A stretch of 64,000 nt of DNA, taken from NCBI GenBank assembly GCA_965243755.1, contig CBDEVW010000001.1:186001-250000 (forward strand). Direction: 5' to 3'. This document shows, piece after piece, positions 52,471 to 60,565 of this stretch. Each line of letters opens with the position of its first letter. Within the stretch, counting starts at the first letter, position 1. The translations under genes and the position numbers were made by a program. Source of the stretch: JANSWY01 sp965243755. GTDB lineage: Bacteria > Bacteroidota > Bacteroidia > Cytophagales > Cyclobacteriaceae. The notes under the pieces were generated by a model that ran no database searches, was not told the origin of the DNA, and worked only from the letters and a program-made list of their open reading frames with translations.

Positions 52471-55006
52471 TTTACTTATTGGCCTTCTTCTTTTGGTCAA
52501 CTTAAGCCAGGCTGGAACAAGAGACTTTGTAAAGAAAACGTTCAATCAAAACCAGGACTTTGACGCTACCTTCATCTATGCCATTACACAAGATGAAGAC
52601 GGTTTTCTCTGGATTGGTAGCGATGGTGGTTTGTACAGGTATGATGGCATTGAAATGGAAAACCGTTTCAATGGCGATTCCACTACGAACCTTGTTACAG
52701 CCACAGCGGTTACCAATGACGGTCATTTGGTAGTAGGCTACTTTGATGGTAAAGTAAAAATTCTTGAACACGGCCAGTACAGGACTCTAATTGATAAAGA
52801 ACAATCCAATTCCAAAATCACAGCCATTGTTGAGTCAGAAAATGGAGAATTACTGGTCCTCACTCAAAATCATGGGCTGTTCATCTACAGTGAGGGATCA
52901 GTTACGTCGATCCTATCGGAAAAATTATCAGAGCTCATTGCATTGGACATGGTACTTCAGGATTCGCTACTGCTTATCGGGACCAATGAGGGGCTGATCA
53001 CAACTACCTTAAAGAACAAAAAAATTGGTGAGGTACAAGCGGCTGCAGCATTGGAGTACATACCAGTTAATAGCATTATCCAGGATCCGGAACATGGAGT
53101 ATATTGGCTTGCAACCGATGAGGGTGTTTATCAAATGAGTCAAAGTGATTTAAGACTTAAAAAGTTAGCTCTGATTCCTAACGTTTCCGTGAAGTCATTG
53201 GCAAAAGATGGCTATGGATCACTTTGGGTAGGTACCGCCAACGATGGCCTGATTCAATTTGATATTAACAAACAATTAATCACCAGTTTCAATACTTCCA
53301 CAGGTTTTGAAAGCAACCAGATCAGCGAATTGTATGTGGACAGAGAAGATGAGATCTGGGTAGGAACTTTTGGAAAAGGGTTGGTACAGCTCAATAGAGC
53401 TATTTTTCATCACTACGAATTAAAATCACAATTACGAGTAACATCCTTTAATGCCATGCTTGAGCTTGCCAACGGCGAACTTCTAATGGGAACCGAGCAA
53501 GGGTTGATAAAAGCTTTTAACCGGGAACATAAGGACAGTTTGAATTTCGAAAAGCTGGATGTGCTTAACGGAGTGGCCATATCTACCTTATTCCAGTCAG
53601 GAAATGGATTGGTGTGGATAGGCACTAAAAGAAACGGTCTTTATAACTACAACGCACAAACTGGTGAGCTCAACAAAGCATACCTTAATCCGGTTGATGA
53701 AGGAAGCATCCATCTGATCAGACATATTACGCAGGATCAGAGCGGTAATCTTCATGTTTCTGTATCAGGAAATGGTGTGTACACACTAGATCATGATGGA
53801 GTAGTCATCGATCAGGTCAATACCAGAACAAATTTTTATCACAACGAAATCTTCAGTATTCTGGCTGATGAGGGAGGCAATCTGTGGTATGGTGCTCATG
53901 CAGTAGGGTTGGCGCTTAAAAAGCCCGATGGTTCCATCACTTATCTCACCCGGGATGAAATTTTCCCAGGTAAGGATGTGAACAGCATAATTCAGGATAA
54001 AGGAGGAAACATCTGGATAGCAACTGCGGGTGACGGCCTCTTTTCTTTTGATGGAAAAAGCTTTGAATGCTATAGAAAAAAGGATGGGTTACTTTCCAAT
54101 TTTTGTAATGGCGTTATGGTAGATGACCTTGGTAATGTATGGGTAAGTCACCGTGAAGGCCTGAGTATGGTCCGTGGGAACTTTGGCCTGATTCAACAGT
54201 TTTATCATCCTGACGAGTTAGGCGAAACGGAGACACTCCTGAATTCTATTTACAAGACGTCTGGTGGGGATCTACTTTTTGGTAATCCGAATGGGTTTAC
54301 AAAAGTAATCCAACCCCATCTTCAATTCCGGATGAGGAACCGGGATATCCACATTACGGACATCAGGTTGTTTTTTGAGAACACCGACTTAACTCAGTTC
54401 TCAAAATCAGAAAAGATTGACAACATCTTACCAGGAGACATGGAATTCGGCCACAAGAAGAATCATCTCACATTTGATTTTGTAAGTATCAATTTGAAGG
54501 ACCCTGATGCCATTTATTACCAATATATGCTGAAGGGTTACGATAAGAAATGGTCACCGGTAGTGCAAAAAAACAATGCGACTTACACCAATCTCAGCCC
54601 AGGTAAATACGAGTTTTTGGTGAGGGAATCCGAGCACCCAGAATTATGGACCAATCGGGTACAGTCCATCACCTTTGAGATTGATTATCCTTTTTGGCAA
54701 AAATGGTGGTTTTATCTACTAGAAATACTTTTTATTGGTTTGATCATCTTTTTAGGCAACAAGATGATAAGGGTAGTGCAAAGCAGGTTGGCCAGCCGGT
54801 TAATTTTATACGTCAGTGTATTTATACTATTTGAGTTTATCCATACAGAATTTGAACCCTATATGGAGTCAATTTCGGGGGAGATTCCCATCTTCCAGGT
54901 AATGATCAATCTGGTTCTAGCATTGGTACTTTTTCCAATCGAGATTATCGTAGTAAAATTATTTAAGAAAAAGGAAAAGAAAGCACTGGCACCTGTCAGT
55001 TCGTAA
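52457..55006 (+). CDS. Propeller (Reg_prop/Y_Y_Y) membrane protein without kinase
   Basis: This 849-aa protein has a signal peptide (ends LSQAG) and two seven-bladed propellers made of Reg_prop repeats (DEDGFLWIGSDGGLYRYDG, DREDEIWVGTFGKGLVQLNR, DKGGNIWIATAGDGLFSFDG). A Y_Y_Y domain lies near residues 660-735 (YQYMLKGYDKKWSPVV, PGKYEFLVRESEH). A transmembrane helix near 752-772 and two more follow (LILYVSVFILFEFIHTEFEP, VMINLVLALVLFPIEIIVVKLF). In the usual hybrid two-component layout a histidine kinase would follow the first helix; here it is replaced by membrane helices and a basic tail. It must signal, if at all, through another protein. A terminator follows at 55055. Confidence 0.8.
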   Translation: MKVSSLLIGLLLLVNLSQAGTRDFVKKTFNQNQDFDATFIYAITQDEDGFLWIGSDGGLYRYDGIEMENRFNGDSTTNLVTATAVTNDGHLVVGYFDGKVKILEHGQYRTLIDKEQSNSKITAIVESENGELLVLTQNHGLFIYSEGSVTSILSEKLSELIALDMVLQDSLLLIGTNEGLITTTLKNKKIGEVQAAAALEYIPVNSIIQDPEHGVYWLATDEGVYQMSQSDLRLKKLALIPNVSVKSLAKDGYGSLWVGTANDGLIQFDINKQLITSFNTSTGFESNQISELYVDREDEIWVGTFGKGLVQLNRAIFHHYELKSQLRVTSFNAMLELANGELLMGTEQGLIKAFNREHKDSLNFEKLDVLNGVAISTLFQSGNGLVWIGTKRNGLYNYNAQTGELNKAYLNPVDEGSIHLIRHITQDQSGNLHVSVSGNGVYTLDHDGVVIDQVNTRTNFYHNEIFSILADEGGNLWYGAHAVGLALKKPDGSITYLTRDEIFPGKDVNSIIQDKGGNIWIATAGDGLFSFDGKSFECYRKKDGLLSNFCNGVMVDDLGNVWVSHREGLSMVRGNFGLIQQFYHPDELGETETLLNSIYKTSGGDLLFGNPNGFTKVIQPHLQFRMRNRDIHITDIRLFFENTDLTQFSKSEKIDNILPGDMEFGHKKNHLTFDFVSINLKDPDAIYYQYMLKGYDKKWSPVVQKNNATYTNLSPGKYEFLVRESEHPELWTNRVQSITFEIDYPFWQKWWFYLLEILFIGLIIFLGNKMIRVVQSRLASRLILYVSVFILFEFIHTEFEPYMESISGEIPIFQVMINLVLALVLFPIEIIVVKLFKKKEKKALAPVSS

Positions 55007-55054
55007 GAAAGCATTTCATGCAATAGTTTATTATATAGGTTTAGGTTAGCAAAC

Positions 55055-55093
55055 AGGCCGGTCATTGAAAAATAGACTGGCCTTTTTCTTTTT
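55055..55093 (+). terminator. Terminator of the propeller operon
   Basis: AGGCCGGTC (55055-55063) and GACTGGCCT (55075-55083) form a stem with one mismatch, followed by TTTTTCTTTTT. It ends the operon 49895-55006. Confidence 0.8.
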
Positions 55094-55107
55094 AGATTCC
55101 ATATACT

Positions 55108-55410
55108 CTGGTGTCCGGAAACGATATATAGTGCTACTGAAGTGTGTGGTATAATGGTTTGGTGTCAAATTCTAGCTTTTGCTAGCTATTTCACCAAGTT
55201 GCACGGAGAAGCACAAAGTTGCACGGAGTTAAATAACACTTTGTGCAACTCAGCGGTCCTCTGTGTAACTCAGTGACACAACTCAGACACGCTTAAATTT
55301 CGCTACATTTGGATTGTATTGCCTCTCTTTTTTAAAATTGTTCTAAAACGTTCCAGATTGTCTGAATTCAATTAATATCTTCTATACTAATTTTTTTCCC
55401 GGACACCAGT
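55108..55410. mobile_element. MITE-like element with terminal inverted repeats
   Basis: CTGGTGTCCGG at 55108-55118 and its reverse complement CCGGACACCAG at 55399-55409 bound about 300 bases with no coding capacity. The outer flanks are GATTCCATATACT (55095-55107) and GATTCCATATATT (55411-55423), a 13-bp direct repeat with one mismatch, as made by target-site duplication. Inside lies a palindromic segment GCACAAAGT...ACTTTGTGC at 55211-55246. This is the structure of a non-autonomous (MITE) insertion; the size of the duplication suits IS4-type transposases. The mobilising transposase is not in the window. Confidence 0.7.
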
Positions 55411-55430
55411 GATTCCATATATTAAACGGG

Positions 55431-55465
55431 AAAAAAAAGACCGAATCAACAATGTGAGTCGGTCT
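55431..55465 (-). terminator. Terminator of GAF-kinase gene
   Basis: AGACCGA and TCGGTCT (55438-55465) pair, and on the minus strand the stem is followed by a run of eight T (55431-55438). It terminates the kinase gene at 55516-56724. Confidence 0.8.
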
Positions 55466-55515
55466 CATATAGAAGTAGTTAAAACGAAATTTTTATCAGG
55501 TCATTGGCTTTTTGC

Positions 55516-56724
55516 TCATCCTGTAGGAATTATCACAGTAAACGTAGTGCCCATTCCCAGCCTGGACGAAACCTCTACTCTACCATTCAAACCTTCCACC
55601 AGTGACTTTACGGTAGCCAATCCAATGCCTGTACCTTTCCCACCGGACTTATACCGGTTATTGGTGGTCTCAAATATGTTGAAAATCTTATCCATGAATT
55701 CAGGTTTAATACCTGGTCCATTATCCGTTACTGTAAGATGACACTCTTTGGATTGGTCTTCCACCTTAATGGTGATTTTAGGAACATCCTTATCATTGTA
55801 CTTGACAGCATTGGAGATCAGGTTTAACATGATTTGTTCGAAAGCAATTTTATTAGTGAATATCTTGTGGTTGTTATCAACGATGGTTTCAAAATTGACC
55901 TGAATCCCTGAGGATACCATGTTCTGAATCTCTATTATTTCGGCCTTTACATAGAACTCCTCTTTTCCTTCTACCAAAATCGATGAGGACTGGCTATACT
56001 TCAATATACCGTCAATGAGCTCATTCAGTTTATTGGTGGACTTATTGATCAAGCCCATTATATCCATTCCCTCCACACCAATTGCATCTGCGAATCGGGT
56101 CTCCATCAGATTGCTTAATGCAATGATATTGCTCAAGGGAGATTTGATGTCATGAGCAGCGATATGGGCGAAATCATTTAATGCCTGGTTCTGTTTTTTT
56201 AATTCACTAATAGTGATACGTAAATCTGTAGTACGCTTTCTTAACTCAAATAGACGCACAACTTGTTTGCCAAGCGTTTTCAATGCCTTTAACTGAGATT
56301 CGGATAATTTTCTTGGTTCATTATCTATAACACACAGTGTTCCTAATGCATGTCCTTCTTTATTAACCAGAGGCACCCCTGCATAAAAGATAACATGAGG
56401 ATCTCCCACTACCAATGGATTTTCCATAAACCTTTCATCACGCCTTGAATCCTGAACGACCATTGTGCGTTCTTTGTCATTGATTGCATGTGCACAGAAT
56501 GCCCACTCTCGTGGCGTGAATGGCGCATCCAGACCCACCTTTGATTTAAACCATTGTCTTTGGTCATCGATCAGGCTAATCAAAGAAATAGGTGTCTGAC
56601 AGATTTCTGAAGCCAGTTGTGTAATTTCATCATACTCCTGTTCTGGTAAGCTATCCAGAAGAGAGTACTCTTTGAGGGCCAATAAACGGGCTTCCTCATC
56701 AATAGAAGGAGGTGGAAGTATCAT
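55516..56724 (-). CDS. GAF-domain sensor histidine kinase
   Basis: This 402-aa soluble kinase has a GAF domain at about residues 22-165 (LISLIDDQRQWFKSKVGLD, FYAGVPLVNKEGHALGTLCV). An H box follows (DFAHIAAHDIKSPLSNI, H191), and then a HATPase domain (ISNAVKYND, VTDNGPGI, GKGTGIGLATV). There is no transmembrane segment and no receiver. It may sense a small molecule or redox state in the cytoplasm. It lies downstream of the 65-aa paralogue gene on the same strand and ends at a good terminator beyond which is the MITE. Confidence 0.85.
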   Translation of the reverse strand: MILPPPSIDEEARLLALKEYSLLDSLPEQEYDEITQLASEICQTPISLISLIDDQRQWFKSKVGLDAPFTPREWAFCAHAINDKERTMVVQDSRRDERFMENPLVVGDPHVIFYAGVPLVNKEGHALGTLCVIDNEPRKLSESQLKALKTLGKQVVRLFELRKRTTDLRITISELKKQNQALNDFAHIAAHDIKSPLSNIIALSNLMETRFADAIGVEGMDIMGLINKSTNKLNELIDGILKYSQSSSILVEGKEEFYVKAEIIEIQNMVSSGIQVNFETIVDNNHKIFTNKIAFEQIMLNLISNAVKYNDKDVPKITIKVEDQSKECHLTVTDNGPGIKPEFMDKIFNIFETTNNRYKSGGKGTGIGLATVKSLVEGLNGRVEVSSRLGMGTTFTVIIPTG

Positions 56725-56770
56725 AAGCTGGTTTTCGTTTTACTACAATCTAATTAATCTTTCGGATACT

Positions 56771-56968
56771 TTACGCTGATTGTTTTCTCTGAATACTATG
56801 ATTCATAAAGGCCACTAATTTCTCGCAACTTTCTTTTTTGGTGACAAGTTCCTGTATTAGTTTGATGCCGGACTGATCAGCACAAGAGGAGACTTTGTAC
56901 TGATATCCTTCCCAAGACCCAAAACTATATTGCTGATTAAACCAATCGTACCATATATAAAATTTCAT
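56771..56968 (-). CDS. Small 65-aa protein, paralogue of 49272-49469
   Basis: I use the ATG at 56968, giving MKFYIWYDWFNQQYSFGSWE, which matches the N-terminus of the protein at 49272-49469; the longer frame from 57007 adds an unrelated N-terminus. The C-terminal half (IKLIQELVTKKESCEKLVAF) also matches its KKxxCEE-type helix. It lies 46 bp upstream of the GAF-kinase gene on the same strand and may share its transcript. Function is unknown. Confidence 0.55.
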   Translation of the reverse strand: MKFYIWYDWFNQQYSFGSWEGYQYKVSSCADQSGIKLIQELVTKKESCEKLVAFMNHSIQRKQSA

Positions 56969-57151
56969 AATTTCTTTCCATCTAGTTATACAACAAAAAT
57001 GGTACAACCTTCTTTTAAAATATTGTCAAATTACTTCAATAAATTGTCATTATTTAGGATGAAGATCGACAATAGCTTTAATACCATTAACTTCCTAATT
57101 ATTATATTGTTTAAAGAAGGATTTAAGATAGAGACAAAGGTCTGTTCATAA

Positions 57152-60100
57152 ATGCGATTACTAGCTATCATATTAATTACTCTCCAGCAATTCACTTTGC
57201 CAGCTCAAAATGGGTCTTTGGAATTTATCCATTTTACAAAATCCTCTGGCCTTAACCAAAGTAGTGTCAATACCATTTTTCAGGATCATGAAGACATGCT
57301 TTGGATTGGAAACTTCGGAGGCATCAATGCATTTGATGGCTATCAGTTTACCTCATATGAAAATGACTTCTATGATTCTACTACCGTCAGCGACAACTCG
57401 ATATGGAAAATATATGAGGATAGAGAAAATAACCTATGGTTTGGAACCAAAGCTAGTCTTTCCAGATTCAATAGAGCAGCGAACAACTTCGAAAACTACT
57501 ATGTGCTCAACAATGATCCGGAATCTCCCACGCTTGCAGTAAAAGCCATTTTTGAATGCCAGAATGGAGATTTTCTTGTGGGTACAGAAGGAAAAGGATT
57601 GTTTATCTTCGATCGGCTCTCCAAAGAATTTAAACCTGTCCCCGACTTCCCGGATTATCTGAAAATAACGGACATTCAGGAAGATGCTCAACTAAGGCTC
57701 TGGGTTGCTACCGAAGGTGATGGATTGTATGTCAAAGAAGGACAGCAGGTCACTCAATACCTCCGGGGAAGGATTATCTGGGATCTTGAAGCTACTAAAA
57801 ACCGCATGTGGGCAGGAACCGACACACAAGGAACCATCAGGTTTGAAACAGCTGGTGACATCAACCAATCAGCACCAGATAGCCGTTTTGGCGCATCGAT
57901 CAAGGTTATCAAACAGGATCGTGAGGGTAATATATGGTTAGGAAGTGGTACCATGGGATTGTCTGTATTAAATCCGAATAGCAATGAGATTCACCGATAT
58001 CAGCACAACAACCTGGCACCACAAAGCATTGCGGATAACGATATTAGCGACATTGTAATAGGTGCTAACGGAGTGGTTTATATAGGTTTTTACATGAAAG
58101 GATTTGACAAAGTACTCTCAAGTCCTTTTTTCAAAATACAACACAATCCACTGGACAAGAACAGTTTGAGTCATAACAATGCTTATGTCACCTATATGGA
58201 TCCCGAAGACCGGCTATGGATTGGGACCTTTGGTGGCGGCCTAAACATTTTGGACACTAAAACCTCCAATTTCGAAATCTTCAGGCATGACCAGACGGAT
58301 AAACAATCCATCAGCCACGACTGGGTAAGGATATTTTTGCATGACAATGATCAAATGTGGATTGGAACCTGGGGAGGTGGACTCAACCTGATGGATATCC
58401 AAAAGAAAACGTTCAAAAGATATTTGGCGGATGCTGATGATGCAAACAGTATCAGTATGAACATCGTCACGGCATTGTACAGGGATTCTCATAACACGCT
58501 CTGGATTGGTACTTATGGCGAAGGCATCAACATATATGATGAAGAAAATGACCATTTTACCTCATTAAAACACCAGCCGGACAACCCGAATTCTTTGAGT
58601 GACAATCACATCACTTCATTTCTGGAGGATTCTACCGGACTATGGATTTGCACTTATGGGGGAGGCATCAACAGATATAATTATGAATCAAAGCAATTTG
58701 AACGCTTTCTTCCAGAAAAAAATAATCCTTACAGCCTCAACAACCACAAAGTACTGCATATGTATCCTGCCGGCGATGACTCCTATTGGGTAACTACACT
58801 CGGTGGTGGCCTGAACCGGTTTTATCCAGCAGAAAAAAAATTCCATCACTACACCACCAAAGATGGACTTTCCAATAGTAGTACCATGGGAATGCTTCGG
58901 ACCGAAGATGGTAAATACTGGATCAGTTCCAATATGGGTTTGAATCTTTTTGATCCTGAAAATGAATCATTTAAAGTATTTACGATGAAAGATGGCCTGG
59001 CCAGTGATGATTACAACCTGGAGGCTTATTCAATGGATTCCCGTGGCAATTTCTATTTTGGCGGGAAAAATGGCATTACTATTTTTCATCCAGATGAGGT
59101 GAAGGAAAGTCAAACTTTCCCCGCTCTCAGGGTTCAACAGGTCCATGCAGGAAATGAGATTTATAGAAATACAACAAATTCAGAAGCTTCGTTTCCCTAT
59201 GGAAAGCGCGTCTCATTTGATTTTTGTGCGATCAACCCATCCCGTACGGCAAATATTCAATATGCCTATTTGTTGGAAGGATTGAATGACGATTGGCAAT
59301 ACATCGATGATCAGAGGCACCTTGAATTTAATGCGCTGCAACCTGGTAACTATACCCTTAAAATCAAAAGTACCAATAGTAGCAAAGTCTGGAATCCTTC
59401 CTTTATCGCTTACCGGTTTAGCATCCCACCACCCTGGTACCGTACCTGGTGGTTTAGGGTTTCTGTTGTAGTTGCTTTGTTTCTGGTGGGATTCATCATT
59501 TATCGTCGAAGGGTCAATCAACTGCAGTGGCAAAACAAAATGCTGGAAGATAAGGTTGCAGAGAGAACAGAGACCATTGTTCAGAAGAATAATGCACTGG
59601 AAGAAGCCTTTGACAAGCTCAAACAATTGGAATCCTTTAAAGAAAGTATGGTCCATATGATCGCACATGACCTGAAAAACCCTCTTGTATCCATCATTAA
59701 CAGGTCTGACAACTCCGGATCTGACCTGGAAGGCATCAAAAGGTCAGGGTACTCCATGTTGCAACTTATAGAAAATATGCTGGATATCCAGAAATTTCAA
59801 AACACTGAGGTGCCGTTAAAAACAACTCATACCAACCTTTGTGCACTGGCGAATAATGCCATTCAGGAATTGGAGGGACTGGCCACTGAAAAGAACATTA
59901 ACATTTATAATAACATCGATGGTAATGCTGCGGTGCTGGTAGACAGTTCATTCATCGAAAGGGTTTTGGGCAACCTTCTTTCAAATGCCATCAAGTATAC
60001 GCCACCTCAGGGTAAGATCACTTTATGGATCGAGAGCGATGATTCTAACATGATTACTGTGCACATTGAGGACAATGGAGATGGTATACCAGCGGAAAAA

Positions 60101-60565
60101 TTGTCCGCGATTTTTGAGCAGTACGGTCAGGTCAATGCCAAGTCACTTGGAGCTGCCGGATCAACTGGCCTGGGACTGTCATTCTGTAAATTGGCGATTG
60201 AGCAGCACCATGGAAAAATATGGGTCACCTCAGAGGAGGGGAAAGGATCAACATTTAGTTTCACGCTTCCTATATCCAATCTGGAAATAAAAACTGAAAC
60301 TGGAACCACCATTACTCAGGAATCAAAAGAACTGTCATTTACTAACACGGATATCGAATTTTTGAGTCGATATTATGACAAAATCCAATCGCTCGACGTA
60401 TATTCTACCGGGGAATGGTATGAACTCCTGGATATCTTAAATGCTGAAGGGTCGGAGACGATCAAAGACTTGAGTGAAAAGATCAAATCTTTATTGAGTC
60501 ATTATGATGAAACTGGCCTTGAATCCATTAAGCAGGAGATCAATCAGGTTTTAGTTACCAAATGA
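57152..60565 (+). CDS. Reg_prop/Y_Y_Y sensor histidine kinase
   Basis: This 1137-aa protein has a signal peptide (ends LPAQNG) and about 14 Reg_prop blades to residue 650 (HEDMLWIGNFGGINAFDG, PEDRLWIGTFGGGLNILD). A Y_Y_Y domain (AYLLEGLNDDWQYIDDQ) is followed by a transmembrane helix near 768-788 and a coiled coil. The kinase core has H839 (MIAHDLKNPLVSI), an N box (NLLSNAIKYTP) and G boxes (IEDNGDGI, STGLGLSFCKL). It lacks the receiver and AraC domains that the typical hybrid two-component protein has fused; those are encoded in the next gene, which overlaps by 4 bp. It probably senses a polysaccharide or breakdown product outside the cell; the ligand is unknown. Confidence 0.9.
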   Translation: MRLLAIILITLQQFTLPAQNGSLEFIHFTKSSGLNQSSVNTIFQDHEDMLWIGNFGGINAFDGYQFTSYENDFYDSTTVSDNSIWKIYEDRENNLWFGTKASLSRFNRAANNFENYYVLNNDPESPTLAVKAIFECQNGDFLVGTEGKGLFIFDRLSKEFKPVPDFPDYLKITDIQEDAQLRLWVATEGDGLYVKEGQQVTQYLRGRIIWDLEATKNRMWAGTDTQGTIRFETAGDINQSAPDSRFGASIKVIKQDREGNIWLGSGTMGLSVLNPNSNEIHRYQHNNLAPQSIADNDISDIVIGANGVVYIGFYMKGFDKVLSSPFFKIQHNPLDKNSLSHNNAYVTYMDPEDRLWIGTFGGGLNILDTKTSNFEIFRHDQTDKQSISHDWVRIFLHDNDQMWIGTWGGGLNLMDIQKKTFKRYLADADDANSISMNIVTALYRDSHNTLWIGTYGEGINIYDEENDHFTSLKHQPDNPNSLSDNHITSFLEDSTGLWICTYGGGINRYNYESKQFERFLPEKNNPYSLNNHKVLHMYPAGDDSYWVTTLGGGLNRFYPAEKKFHHYTTKDGLSNSSTMGMLRTEDGKYWISSNMGLNLFDPENESFKVFTMKDGLASDDYNLEAYSMDSRGNFYFGGKNGITIFHPDEVKESQTFPALRVQQVHAGNEIYRNTTNSEASFPYGKRVSFDFCAINPSRTANIQYAYLLEGLNDDWQYIDDQRHLEFNALQPGNYTLKIKSTNSSKVWNPSFIAYRFSIPPPWYRTWWFRVSVVVALFLVGFIIYRRRVNQLQWQNKMLEDKVAERTETIVQKNNALEEAFDKLKQLESFKESMVHMIAHDLKNPLVSIINRSDNSGSDLEGIKRSGYSMLQLIENMLDIQKFQNTEVPLKTTHTNLCALANNAIQELEGLATEKNINIYNNIDGNAAVLVDSSFIERVLGNLLSNAIKYTPPQGKITLWIESDDSNMITVHIEDNGDGIPAEKLSAIFEQYGQVNAKSLGAAGSTGLGLSFCKLAIEQHHGKIWVTSEEGKGSTFSFTLPISNLEIKTETGTTITQESKELSFTNTDIEFLSRYYDKIQSLDVYSTGEWYELLDILNAEGSETIKDLSEKIKSLLSHYDETGLESIKQEINQVLVTK

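Noticed and set aside
55190..55290. CRISPR-like repeats (GTTGCACGGAG-type copies)
   Set aside because: The repeats are few, imperfect and inverted rather than regularly spaced, and no cas genes are near. They are the inner palindrome of the MITE-like element.
55409..55741. Plus-strand frame at the end of the GAF kinase gene
   Set aside because: It runs antisense to the conserved ATPase domain of the kinase, across the terminator and the edge of the MITE.
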